DNA from: Ctena decussata
Taxonomy: Eukaryota > Mollusca > Bivalvia > Lucinida > Lucinidae
DNA length: 64,000 nt
Assembly (NCBI GenBank): GCA_963989385.1
Contig: OZ022503.1
Coordinates: forward strand, 67,368,123-67,432,122
Direction: 5' to 3'
Translations under genes and position numbers: made by a program
In this document: positions 1-9,538 of the stretch, one piece after another
Numbering within the stretch: position 1 is the first letter of the stretch
Layout: the number at the start of each line of letters is the position of its first letter
The notes under the pieces: model-generated
What the model was told of the DNA's origin: nothing
The model's database searches: none
Seen by the model: only the letters and a program-made list of their open reading frames with translations

Positions 1-9
1 TTTGTTTAC

Positions 10-192
10 AAAAATTTCGATGGCCTATAGTTCGCAAGTTATGCAATCAGTTGACATAAGATTGTGCATGCATGTAGACATGTTAATGACCTTTATATAT
101 GCCAAGTTTCAGATGGCTACCTACTCATACAAGCAAGCAGTAGCGGTTTGAAATTTTCACAATTTGGGCTACACGTTCGGGACGATTCGTGA
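10..192. repeat. Sub-block A inside the monomer (shown in M1)
   Basis: This part of the unit resembles sub-block B. It begins AAAAATTTCG and contains TAGTTCGCAAGTTAT; B begins AAAAATTCTCG and contains TAGTTTTCGAGTTAT. A ends with AATTTGGGCTACACGTTC and then GGACGATTCGTGA; B ends with AATTTAGCACAGTTTC and then AGAACGATTCGTGA. The 11-mer ACGATTCGTGA is identical in both. Starts are 265 bp apart and ends about 251 bp apart, so the blocks have gained or lost bases. I infer an old internal duplication that preceded amplification of the 796-bp unit. The same relation holds in every monomer. Confidence 0.6.
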
Positions 193-274
193 CCTTAGGT
201 GACTTGCACAATTCGGGCTGAAACTAGTGCCAAATGAGAGGGTTGGGATAAACATTCAATTGACCATATGTGCC

Positions 275-444
275 AAAAATTCTCGTTCTTTAGTTTTCGA
301 GTTATAGCCCCTGGAAGTCGAAAACTGCACGACTTTGCCCTCGAATATCTCGACAACGGAGAAAGGAGAATTTCAGGGCATTTTCTCCCAAGAAATATAT
401 GGGAATTATCTGTAATTTAGCACAGTTTCAGAAACGATTCGTGA
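275..444. repeat. Sub-block B inside the monomer (shown in M1)
   Basis: Partner of sub-block A at 10-192. The best-matching part is the last 33 or so bases, ending in ACGATTCGTGA at 434-444 in M1 (433-443 in the consensus unit). A shorter echo in the rest of the unit, GTTATTTGCCCCAGGCATGT near 534, resembles GTTATAGCCCCTGGAAGT at 301 and hints at a third, more decayed block. 796 divided by three is about 265, the A-to-B start offset. Confidence 0.55.
292..326. repeat. Inverted repeat, 9-bp perfect arms, 17-nt spacer (shown in M1)
   Basis: AGTTTTCGA at 292-300 is the exact reverse complement of TCGAAAACT at 318-326, with 17 bases between. It lies in sub-block B and is retained in nearly every monomer (M4 changes a base just after the left arm, and M57 loses a T just before it). 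In single-stranded DNA or RNA it would form a 9-bp stem. Any function is inference. Confidence 0.8.
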
Positions 445-481
445 AAGTCACCTTTTAAGAATAACTTCCACTGCAGGCCCA

Positions 482-491
482 TATATAAAAG
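482..491 (+). promoter_or_regulatory. TATA-like element (shown in M1, once per monomer)
   Basis: TATATAAAAG at 482-491 (consensus unit positions 481-490) matches the eukaryotic TATA box consensus TATAWAAR. It occurs once in each full monomer and I saw no unit with it mutated. Satellites in several animals are transcribed, and such an element could support that. An A+T-rich match can also arise by chance, and the array is too young for conservation between units to be informative. Confidence 0.3.
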
Positions 492-755
492 TTTGCTCCT
501 TTATTACTCTGCACATGGACAATTATTTGCGCTGTTATTTGCCCCAGGCATGTACCTATGTAATTACCGTTTACAGTGTAAAGATGGATGTTATCGGTCG
601 CTGAACGTCGGAGCAGTAGGCGTTTAATGCATTTTCCCATAGGGTCCAATGCAAAATTGACACCTCATTTTCTCCATTCTCAAGAGCTTTGAGTCTCTGC
701 AAAACATATACATGTGTAGACACAAATAAGTGAAATAGAATGAAGGCTATTTCAG

Positions 756-786
756 CTTTAGCTTTTATTCCGTTTGGGAGCTAAAG
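756..786. repeat. Inverted repeat, 8-bp perfect arms, 15-nt spacer (shown in M1)
   Basis: CTTTAGCT at 756-763 and AGCTAAAG at 779-786 are exact reverse complements, separated by 15 bases. The structure lies a few bases before the dyad at the unit boundary and occurs in each monomer. M70 and M73 carry the change to GCTAACG, which breaks the outer part of the stem in those two units. Confidence 0.8.
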
Positions 787-792
787 TCGCAC

Positions 793-814
793 AAACTTTT
801 GTTTACAAAAATTT
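793..814. repeat. Dyad across the monomer boundary (shown at M1/M2)
   Basis: AAACTTTTGT at 793-802 and ACAAAAATTT at 805-814 are reverse complements at 9 of 10 positions with only 2 bases between, giving an almost continuous palindrome once per unit. Several variant units are altered exactly here (M46, M64, M68, M69, M80), so the dyad is not strictly kept. Confidence 0.8.
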
Positions 815-1578
815 CGATGGCCTATAGTTCGCAAGTTATGCAATCAGTTGACATAAGATTGTGCATGCATGTAGACATGTTAATGACCTTTATATATGCC
901 AAGTTTCAGATGGCTACCTACTCATACAAGCAAGCAGTAGCGGTTTGAAATTTTCACAATTTGGGCTACACGTTCGGGACGATTCGTGACCTTAGGTGAC
1001 TTGCACAATTCGGGCTGAAACTAGTTGGGATAAACATTCAATTGACCATATGTGCCAAAAATTCTCGTTCTTTAGTTTTCGAGTTATAGCCCCTGGAAGT
1101 CGAAAACTGCACGACTTTGCCCTCGAATATCTCGACAACGGAGAAAGGAGAATTTCAGGGCATTTTCTCCCAAGAAATATATGGGAATTATCTGTAATTT
1201 AGCACAGTTTCAGAACGATTCGTGAAAGTCACCTTTTAAGAATAACTTCCACTGCAGGCCCATATATAAAAGTTTGCTCCTTTATTACTCTGCACATGGA
1301 CAATTATTTGCGCTGTTATTTGCCCCAGGCATGTACCTATGTAATTACCGTTTACAGTGTAAAGATGGATGTTATCGGTCGCTGAACGTCGGAGCAGTAG
1401 GCGTTTAATGCATTTTCCCATAGGGTCCAATGCAAAATTGACACCTCATTTTCTCCATTCTCAAGAGCTTTGAGTCTCTGCAAAACATATACATGTGTAG
1501 ACACAAATAAGTGAAATAGAATGAAGGCTATTTCAGCTTTAGCTTTTATTCCGTTTGGGAGCTAAAGTCGCACAAACT
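798..1578. repeat. Monomer M2 with a 15-bp internal deletion
   Basis: This unit is 781 bp. The deletion lies at the junction 1025/1026, where consensus positions about 228-242 (beginning GCCAAATG, ending AGGGT) are missing. The bases before the deletion and the last bases deleted share GT, so the loss fits slippage or end joining at a 2-bp microhomology. It is the only deletion longer than 1 bp in the window. Confidence 0.96.
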
Positions 1579-2374
1579 TTTGTTTACAAAAATTTCGATG
1601 GCCTATAGTTCGCAAGTTATGCAATCAGTTGACATAAGATTGTGCATGCATGTAGACATGTTAATGACCTTTATATATGCCAAGTTTCAGATGGCTACCT
1701 ACTCATACAAGCAAGCAGTAGCGGTTTGAAATTTTCACAATTTGGGCTACACGTTCGGGACGATTCGTGACCTTAGGTGACTTGCACAATTCGGGCTGAA
1801 ACTAGTGCCAAATGAGAGGGTTGGGATAAACATTCAATTGACCATATGTGCCAAAAATTCTCGTTCTTTAGTTTTCGAGTTATAGCCCCTGGAAGTCGAA
1901 AACTGCACGACTTTGCCCTCGAATATCTCGACAACGGAGAAAGGAGAATTTCAGGGCATTTTCTCCCAAGAAATATATGGGAATTATCTGTAATTTAGCA
2001 CAGTTTCAGAACGATTCGTGAAAGTCACCTTTTAAGAATAACTTCCACTGCAGGCCCATATATAAAAGTTTGCTCCTTTATTACTCTGCACATGGACAAT
2101 TATTTGCGCTGTTATTTGCCCCAGGCATGTATCTATGTAATTACCGTTTACAGTGTAAAGATGGATGTTATCGGTCGCTGAACGTCGGAGCAGTAGGCGT
2201 TTAATGCATTTTCCCATAGGGTCCAATGCAAAATTGACACCTCATTTTCTCCATTCTCAAGAGCTTTGAGTCTCTGCAAAACATATACATGTGTAGACAC
2301 AAATAAGTGAAATAGAATGAAGGCTATTTCAGCTTTAGCTTTTATTCCGTTTGGGAGCTAAAGTCGCACAAACT
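1579..2374. repeat. Monomer M3, first full-length 796-bp unit
   Basis: First unit with the standard 796-bp length. It differs from the majority at about 2131 (GTACCTATG becomes GTATCTATG). Landmarks by unit position: TTTGTTTAC at 1, sub-block A at about 10-192, sub-block B at about 275-443, TATA-like element at 481-490, minus-strand open frame at 454-648, hairpin-forming arms at 755-785, and a dyad running across the end of the unit into the next. Confidence 0.97.
2032..2226 (-). other. Recurrent 64-codon minus-strand open frame, probably non-coding (shown in M3)
   Basis: A 64-residue frame starting MDPMGKCIKRL and ending ACSGSYS recurs at unit positions 454-648 on the minus strand in 79 of the 80 full monomers. 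I recognise no domain in it. Changes between units often alter the residue: G to D, V to M, M to T, G to E, A to V, Q to K, N to S, Y to C, C to S, A to T and I to F are all seen, and only a few changes are silent. M18 and M78 lose the stop and run 16 codons further, while M66 is frameshifted. That pattern shows no constraint on a protein. It is most likely an accidental frame copied with the repeat. Confidence 0.75.
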
Positions 2375-5300
2375 TTTGTTTACAAAAATTTCGATGGCCT
2401 ATAGTTCGCAAGTTATGCAATCAGTTGACATAAGATTGTGCATGCATGTAGACATGTTAATGACCTTTATATATGCCAAGTTTCAGATGGCTACCTACTC
2501 ATACAAGCAAGCAGTAGCGGTTTGAAATTTTCACAATTTGGGCTACACGTTCGGGACGATTCGTGACCTTAGGTGACTTGCACAATTCGGGCTGAAACTA
2601 GTGCCAAATGAGAGGGTTGGGATAAACATTCAATTGACCATATGTGCCAAAAATTCTCGTTCTTTAGTTTTCGAATTATAGCCCCTGGAAGTCGAAAACT
2701 GCACGACTTTGCCCTCGAATATCTCGACAACGGAGAAAGGAGAATTTCAGGGCATTTTCTCCCAAGAAATATATGGGAATTATCTGTAATTTAGCACAGT
2801 TTCAGAACGATTCGTGAAAGTCACCTTTTAAGAATAACTTCCACTGCAGGCCCATATATAAAAGTTTGCTCCTTTATTACTCTGCACATGGACAATTATT
2901 TGCGCTGTTATTTGCCCCAGGCATGTACCTATGTAATTACCGTTTACAGTGTAAAGATGGATGTTATCGGTCGCTGAACGTCGGAGCAGTAGGCGTTTAA
3001 TGCATTTTCCCATAGGGTCCAATGCAAAATTGACACCTCATTTTCTCCATTCTCAAGAGCTTTGAGTCTCTGCAAAACATATACATGTGTAGACACAAAT
3101 AAGTGAAATAGAATGAAGGCTATTTCAGCTTTAGCTTTTATTCCGTTTGGGAGCTAAAGTCGCACAAACTTTTGTTTACAAAAATTTCGATGGCCTATAG
3201 TTCGCAAGTTATGCAATCAGTTGACATAAGACTGTGCATGCATGTAGACATGTTAATGACCTTTATATATGCCAAGTTTCAGATGGCTACCTACTCATAC
3301 AAGCAAGCAGTAGCGGTTTGAAATTTTCACAATTTGGGCTACACGTTCGGGACGATTCGTGACCTTAGGTGACTTGCACAATTCGGGCTGAAACTAGTGC
3401 CAAATGAGAGGGTTGGGATAAACATTCAATTGACCATATGTGCCAAAAATTCTCGTTCTTTAGTTTTCGAGTTATAGCCCCTGGAAGTCGAAAACTGCAC
3501 GACTTTGCCCTCGAATATCTCGACAACGGAGAAAGGAGAATTTCAGGGCATTTTCTCCCAAGAAATATATGGGAATTATCTGTAATTTAGCACAGTTTCA
3601 GAACGATTCGTGAAAGTCACCTTTTAAGAATAACTTCCACTGCAGGCCCATATATAAAAGTTTGCTCCTTTATTACTCTGCATATGGACAATTATTTGCG
3701 CTGTTATTTGCCCCAGGCATGTACCTATGTAATTACCGTTTACAGTGTAAAGATGGATGTTATCGGTCGCTGAACGTCGGAGCAGTAGGCGTTTAATGCA
3801 TTTTCCCATAGGGTCCAATGCAAAATTGACACCTCATTTTCTCCATTCTCAAGAGCTTTGAGTCTCTGCAAAACATATACATGTGTAGACACAAATAAGT
3901 GAAATAGAATGAAGGCTATTTCAGCTTTAGCTTTTATTCCGTTTGGGAGCTAAAGTCGCACAAACTTTTGTTTACAAAAATTTCGATGGCCTATAGTTCG
4001 CAAGTTATGCAATCAGTTGACATAAGATTGTGCATGCATGTAGACATGTTAATGACCTTTATATATGCCAAGTTTCAGATGGCTACCTACTCATACAAGC
4101 AAGCAGTAGCGGTTTGAAATTTTCACAATTTGGGCTACACGTTCGGGACGATTCGTGACCTTAGGTGACTTGCACAATTCGGGCTGAAACTAGTGCCAAA
4201 TGAGAGGGTTGGGATAAACATTCAATTGACCATATGTGCCAAAAATTCTCGTTCTTTAGTTTTCGAGTTATAGCCCCTGGAAGTCGAAAACTGCACGACT
4301 TTGCCCTCGAATATCTCGACAACGGAGAAAGGAGAATTTCAGGGCATTTTCTCCCAAGAAATATATGGGAATTATCTGTAATTTAGCACAGTTTCAGAAC
4401 GATTCGTGAAAGTCACCGTTTAAGAATAACTTCCACTGCAGGCCCATATATAAAAGTTTGCTCCTTTATTACTCTGCACATGGACAATTATTTGCGCTGT
4501 TATTTGCCCCAGGCATGTACCTATGTAATTACCGTTTACAGTGTAAAGATGGATGTTATCGGTCGCTGAACGTCGGAGCAGTAGGCGTTTAATGCATTTT
4601 CCCATAGGGTCCAATGCAAAATTGACACCTCATTTTCTCCATTCTCAAGAGCTTTGAGTCTCTGCAAAACATATACATGTGTAGACACAAATAAGTGAAA
4701 TAGAATGAAGGCTATTTCAGCTTTAGCTTTTATTCCGTTTGGGAGCTAAAGTCGCACAAACTTTTGTTTACAAAAATTTCGATGGCCTATAGTTCGCAAG
4801 TTATGCAATCAGTTGACATAAGATTGTGCATGCATGTAGACATGTTAATGACCTTTATATATGCCAAGTTTCAGATGGCTACCTACTCATACAAGCAAGC
4901 AGTAGCGGTTTGAAATTTTTACAATTTGGGCTACACGTTCGGGACGATTCGTGACCTTAGGTGACTTGCACAATTCGGGCTGAAACTAGTGCCAAATGAG
5001 AGGGTTGGGATAAACATTCAATTGACCATATGTGCCAAAAATTCTCGTTCTTTAGTTTTCGAGTTATAGCCCCTGGAAGTCGAAAACTGCACGACTTTGC
5101 CCTCGAATATCTCGACAACGGAGAAAGGAGAATTTCAGGGCATTTTCTCCCAAGAAATATATGGGAATTATCTGTAATTTAGCACAGTTTCAGAACGATT
5201 CGTGAAAGTCACCGTTTAAGAATAACTTCCACTGCAGGCCCATATATAAAAGTTTGCTCCTTTATTACTCTGCACATGGACAATTATTTGCGCTGTTATT

Positions 5301-7946
5301 TGCCCCAGGCATGTACCTATGTAATTACCGTTTACAGTGTAAAGATGGATGTTATCGGTCGCTGAACGTCGGAGCAGTAGGCGTTTAATGCATTTTCCCA
5401 TAGGGTCCAATGCAAAATTGACACCTCATTTTCTCCATTCTCAAGAGCTTTGAGTCTCTGCAAAACATATACATGTGTAGACACAAATAAGTGAAATAGA
5501 ATGAAGGCTATTTCAGCTTTAGCTTTTATTCCGTTTGGGAGCTAAAGTCGCACAAACTTTTGTTTACAAAAATTTCGATGGCCTATAGTTCGCAAGTTAT
5601 GCAATCAGTTGACATAAGATTGTGCATGCATGTAGACATGTTAATGACCTTTATATATGCCAAGTTTCAGATGGCTACCTACTCATACAAGCAAGCAGTA
5701 GCGGTTTGAAATTTTCACAATTTGGGCTACACGTTCGGGACGATTCGTGACCTTAGGTTACTTGCACAATTCGGGCTGAAACTAGTGCCAAATGAGAGGG
5801 TTGGGATAAACATTCAATTGACCATATGTGCCAAAAATTCTCGTTCTTTAGTTTTCGAGTTATAGCCCCTGGAAGTCGAAAACTGCACGACTTTGCCCTC
5901 GAATATCTCGACAACGGAGAAAGGAGAATTTCAGGGCATTTTCTCCCAAGAAATATATGGGAATTATCTGTAATTTACCACAGTTTCAGAACGATTCGTG
6001 AAAGTCACCTTTTAAGAATAACTTCCACTGCAGGCCCATATATAAAAGTTTGCTCCTTTATTACTCTGCACATGGACAATTATTTGCGCTGTTATTTGCC
6101 CCAGGCATGTACCTATGTAATTACCGTTTACAGTGTAAAGATGGATGTTATCGGTCGCTGAACGTCGGAGCAGTAGTCGTTTAATGCATTTTCCCATAGG
6201 GTCCAATGCAAAATTGACACCTCATTTTCTCCATTCTCAAGAGCTTTGAGTCTCTGCAAAACATATACATGTGTAGACACAAATAAGTGAAATAGAATGA
6301 AGGCTATTTCAGCTTTAGCTTTTATTCCGTTTGGGAGCTAAAGTCGCACAAACTTTTGTTTACAAAAATTTCGATGGCCTATAGTTCGCAAGTTATGCAA
6401 TCAGTTGACATAAGATTGTGCATGCATGTAGACATGTTAATGACCTTTATATATGCCAAGTTTCAGATGGCTACCTACTCATACAAGCAAGCAGTAGCGG
6501 TTTGAAATTTTCACAATTTGGGCTACACGTTCGGGACGATTCGTGACCTTAGGTGACTTGCACAATTCGGGCTGAAACTAGTGCCAAATGAGAGGGTTGG
6601 GATAAATATTCAATTGACCATATGTGCCAAAAATTCTCGTTCTTTAGTTTTCGAGTTATAGCCCCTGGAAGTCGAAAACTGCACGACTTTGCCCTCGAAT
6701 ATCTCGACAACGGAGAAAGGAGAATTTCAGGGCATTTTCTCCCAAGAAATATATGGGAATTATCTGTAATTTAGCACAGTTTCAGAACGATTCGTGAAAG
6801 TCACCTTTTAAGAATAACTTCCACTGCAGGCCCATATATAAAAGTTTGCTCCTTTATTACTCTGCACATGGACAATTATTTGCGCTGTTATTTGCCCCAG
6901 GCATGTACCTATGTAATTACCGTTTACAGTGTAAAGATGGATGTTATCGGTCGCTGAACGTCGGAGCAGTAGGCGTTTAATGCATTTTCCCATAGGGTCC
7001 AATGCAAAATTGACACCTCATTTTCTCCATTCTCAAGAGCTTTGAGTCTCTGCAAAACATATACATGTGTAGACACAAATAAGTGAAATAGAATGAAGGC
7101 TATTTCAGCTTTAGCTTTTATTCCGTTTGGGAGCTAAAGTCGCACAAACTTTTGTTTACAAAAATTTCGATGGCCTATAGTTCGCAAGTTATGCAATCAG
7201 TTGACATAAGATTGTGCATGCATGTAGACATGTTAATGACCTTTATATATGCCAAGTTTCAGATGGCTACCTACTCATACAAGCAAGCAGTAGCGGTTTG
7301 AAATTTTCACAATTTGGGCTACACGTTCGGGACGATTCGTGACCTTAGGTGACTTGCACAATTCGGGCTGAAACTAGTGCCAAATGAGAGGGTTGGGATA
7401 AACATTCAATTGACCATATGTGCCAAAAATTCTCGTTCTTTAGTTTTCGAGTTATAGCCCCTGGAAGTCGAAAACTGCACGACTTTGCCCTCGAATATCT
7501 CGACAACGGAGAAAGGAGAATTTCAGGGCATTTTCTCCCAAGAAATATATGGGAATTATCTGTAATTTAGCACAGTTTCAGAACGATTCGTGAAAGTCAC
7601 CTTTTAAGAATAACTTCCACTGCAGGCCCATATATAAAAGTTTGCTCCTTTATTACTCTGCACATGGACAATTATTTGCGCTGTTATTTGCCCCAGGCAT
7701 GTACCTATGTAATTACCGTTTACAGTGTAAAGATGGATGTTATCGGTCGCTGAACGTCGGAGCAGTAGGCGTTTAATGCATTTTCCCGTAGGGTCCAATG
7801 CAAAATTGACACCTCATTTTCTCCATTCTCAAGAGCTTTGAGTCTCTGCAAAACATATACATGTGTAGACACAAATAAGTGAAATAGAATGAAGGCTATT
7901 TCAGCTTTAGCTTTTATTCCGTTTGGGAGCTAAAGTCGCACAAACT
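2375..7946. repeat. Monomers M4-M10, near-consensus with scattered private variants
   Basis: Seven standard 796-bp units. M4 has a G to A in TTCGAGTTAT. M5 has AAGACTGTG and a GCATATGGAC change. M6 and M7 share T to G in CACCTTTTAAG (also seen in M11). M7 has TTTTTACAAT. M8 has AGGTTACTT, TTTACCACAG and CAGTAGTCG. M9 has GATAAATATT. M10 has TTCCCGTAGG. Apart from the M6/M7/M11 change these were seen only once, so they look like recent private mutations. Confidence 0.93.
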
Positions 7947-9538
7947 TTTGTTTACAAAAATTTCGATGGCCTATAGTTCGCAAGTTATGCAATCAGTTGA
8001 CATAAGATTGTGCATGCATGTAGACATGTTAATGACCTTTATATATGCCAAGTTTCAGATGGCTACCTACTCATACAAGCAAGCAGTAGCGGTTTGAAAT
8101 TTTCACAATTTGGGCTACACGTTCGGGACGATTCGTGACCTTAGGTGACTTGCACAATTCGGGCTGAAACTAGTGCCAAATGAGAGGGTTGGGATAAACA
8201 TTCAATTGACCATATGTGCCAAAAATTCTCGTTCTTTAGTTTTCGAGTTATAGCCCCTGGAAGTCGAAAACTGCACGACTTTGCCCTCGAATATCTCGAC
8301 AACGGAGAAAGGAGAATTTCAGGGCATTTTCTCCCAAGAAATATATGGGAATTATCTGTAATTTAGCACAGTTTCAGAACGATTCGTGAAAGTCACCGTT
8401 TAAGAATAACTTCCACTGCAGGCCCATATATAAAAGTTTGCTCCTTTATTACTCTGCACATGGACAATTATTTGCGCTGTTATTTGCTCCAGGCATGTAC
8501 CTATGTAATTACCGTTTACAGTGTAAAGATGGATGTTATCGGTCGCTGAACGTCGGAGCAGAAGGCGTTTAATGCATTTTCCCATAGGGTCCAATGCAAA
8601 ATTGACACCTCATTTTCTCCATTCTCAAGAGCTTTGAGTCTCTGCAAAACATATACATGTGTAGACACAAATAAGTGAAATAGAATGAAGGCTATTTCAG
8701 CTTTAGCTTTTATTCCGTTTGGGAGCTAAAGTCGCACAAACTTTTGTTTACAAAAATTTCGATGGCCTTTAGTTCGCAAGTTATGCAATCAGTTGACATA
8801 AGATTGTGCATGCATGTAGACATGTTAATGACCTTTATATATGCCAAGTTTCAGATGGCTACCTACTCATACAAGCAAGCAGTAGCGGTTTGAAATTTTC
8901 ACAATTTGGGCTACACGTTCGGGACGATTCGTGACCTTAGGTGACTTGCACAATTCGGGCTGAAACTAGTGCCAAATGAGAGGGTTGGGATAAACATTCA
9001 ATTGACCATATGTGCCAAAAATTCTCGTTCTTTAGTTTTCGAGTTATAGCCCCTGGAAGTCGAAAACTGCACGACTTTGCCCTCGAATATCTCGACAACG
9101 GAGAAAGGAGAATTTCAGGGCATTTTCTCCCAAGAAATATATGGGAATTATCTGTAATTTAGCACAGTTTCAGAACGATTCGTGAAAGTCACCTTTTAAG
9201 AATAACTTCCACTGCAGGCCCATATATAAAAGTTTGCTCCTTTATTACTCTGCACATGGACAATTATTTGCGCTGTTATTTGCCCCAGGCATGTACCTAT
9301 GTAATTACCGTTTACAGTGTAAAGATGGATGTTATCGGTCGCTGAACGTCGGAGCAGTAGGCGTTTAATGCATTTTCCCATAGGGTCCAATGCAAAATTG
9401 ACACCTCATTTTCTCCATTCTCAAGAGCTTTGAGTCTCTGCAAAACATATACATGTGTAGACACAAATAAGTGAAATAGAATGAAGGCTATTTCAGCTTT
9501 AGCTTTTATTCCGTTTGGGAGCTAAAGTCGCACAAACT
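7947..9538. repeat. Monomers M11-M12, two-unit signature, copy 1
   Basis: M11 carries C to T at 8488 (TTTGCTCCAGG) and T to A at 8562 (CAGAAGGCG). M12 follows with A to T at 8769 (GGCCTTTAG). The same three variants recur in the same order exactly 3980 bp (five units) downstream in M16-M17. M11 also has CACCGTTTAAG, shared with M6 and M7 but absent from M16. Confidence 0.9.

Larger units (their letters stand above)
1..797. repeat. Monomer M1, 797 bp, one extra A
   Basis: First unit in the window. It carries one extra A in the run before CGATTCGTG (about position 432-434), so every position after that is one higher than in the consensus unit. The phase used here starts each unit at TTTGTTTAC. 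This is a convenience, since the left array edge is not in the window and the true amplification boundary is unknown. Confidence 0.97.

Noticed and set aside
174..190. Pol III B-box-like GTTCGGGAC, suggesting a tRNA or SINE origin
   Set aside because: It lacks the conserved A of GWTCRANNC, there is no A box at a suitable distance and no cloverleaf. I see no tRNA, 5S or SINE signature in the unit.
308..322. CENP-B-box-like site on the minus strand
   Set aside because: TTCGACTTCCAGGGG matches only 7 of the 9 core bases of NTTCGNNNNANNCGGGN, missing the central A and the first C of CGGG. The host is probably not a mammal, so the resemblance carries little weight.
996..1202. Plus-strand open frames of 65-73 codons in M2, M26, M45, M79 and M80
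   Set aside because: They appear only where an indel (M2, M45, M79, M80) or substitution (M26) alters the frame or removes a stop upstream of the shared stretch FFSFRVIAPGSRK. Frame and start differ from unit to unit, so these are accidents of the repeat.
5826..6161. 111-codon plus-strand open frame in M8
   Set aside because: It exists only because a single change (TTTAGC to TTTACC near 5978) removes the stop that ends this frame in other units. It resembles no protein I know and is simply read-through of the satellite.
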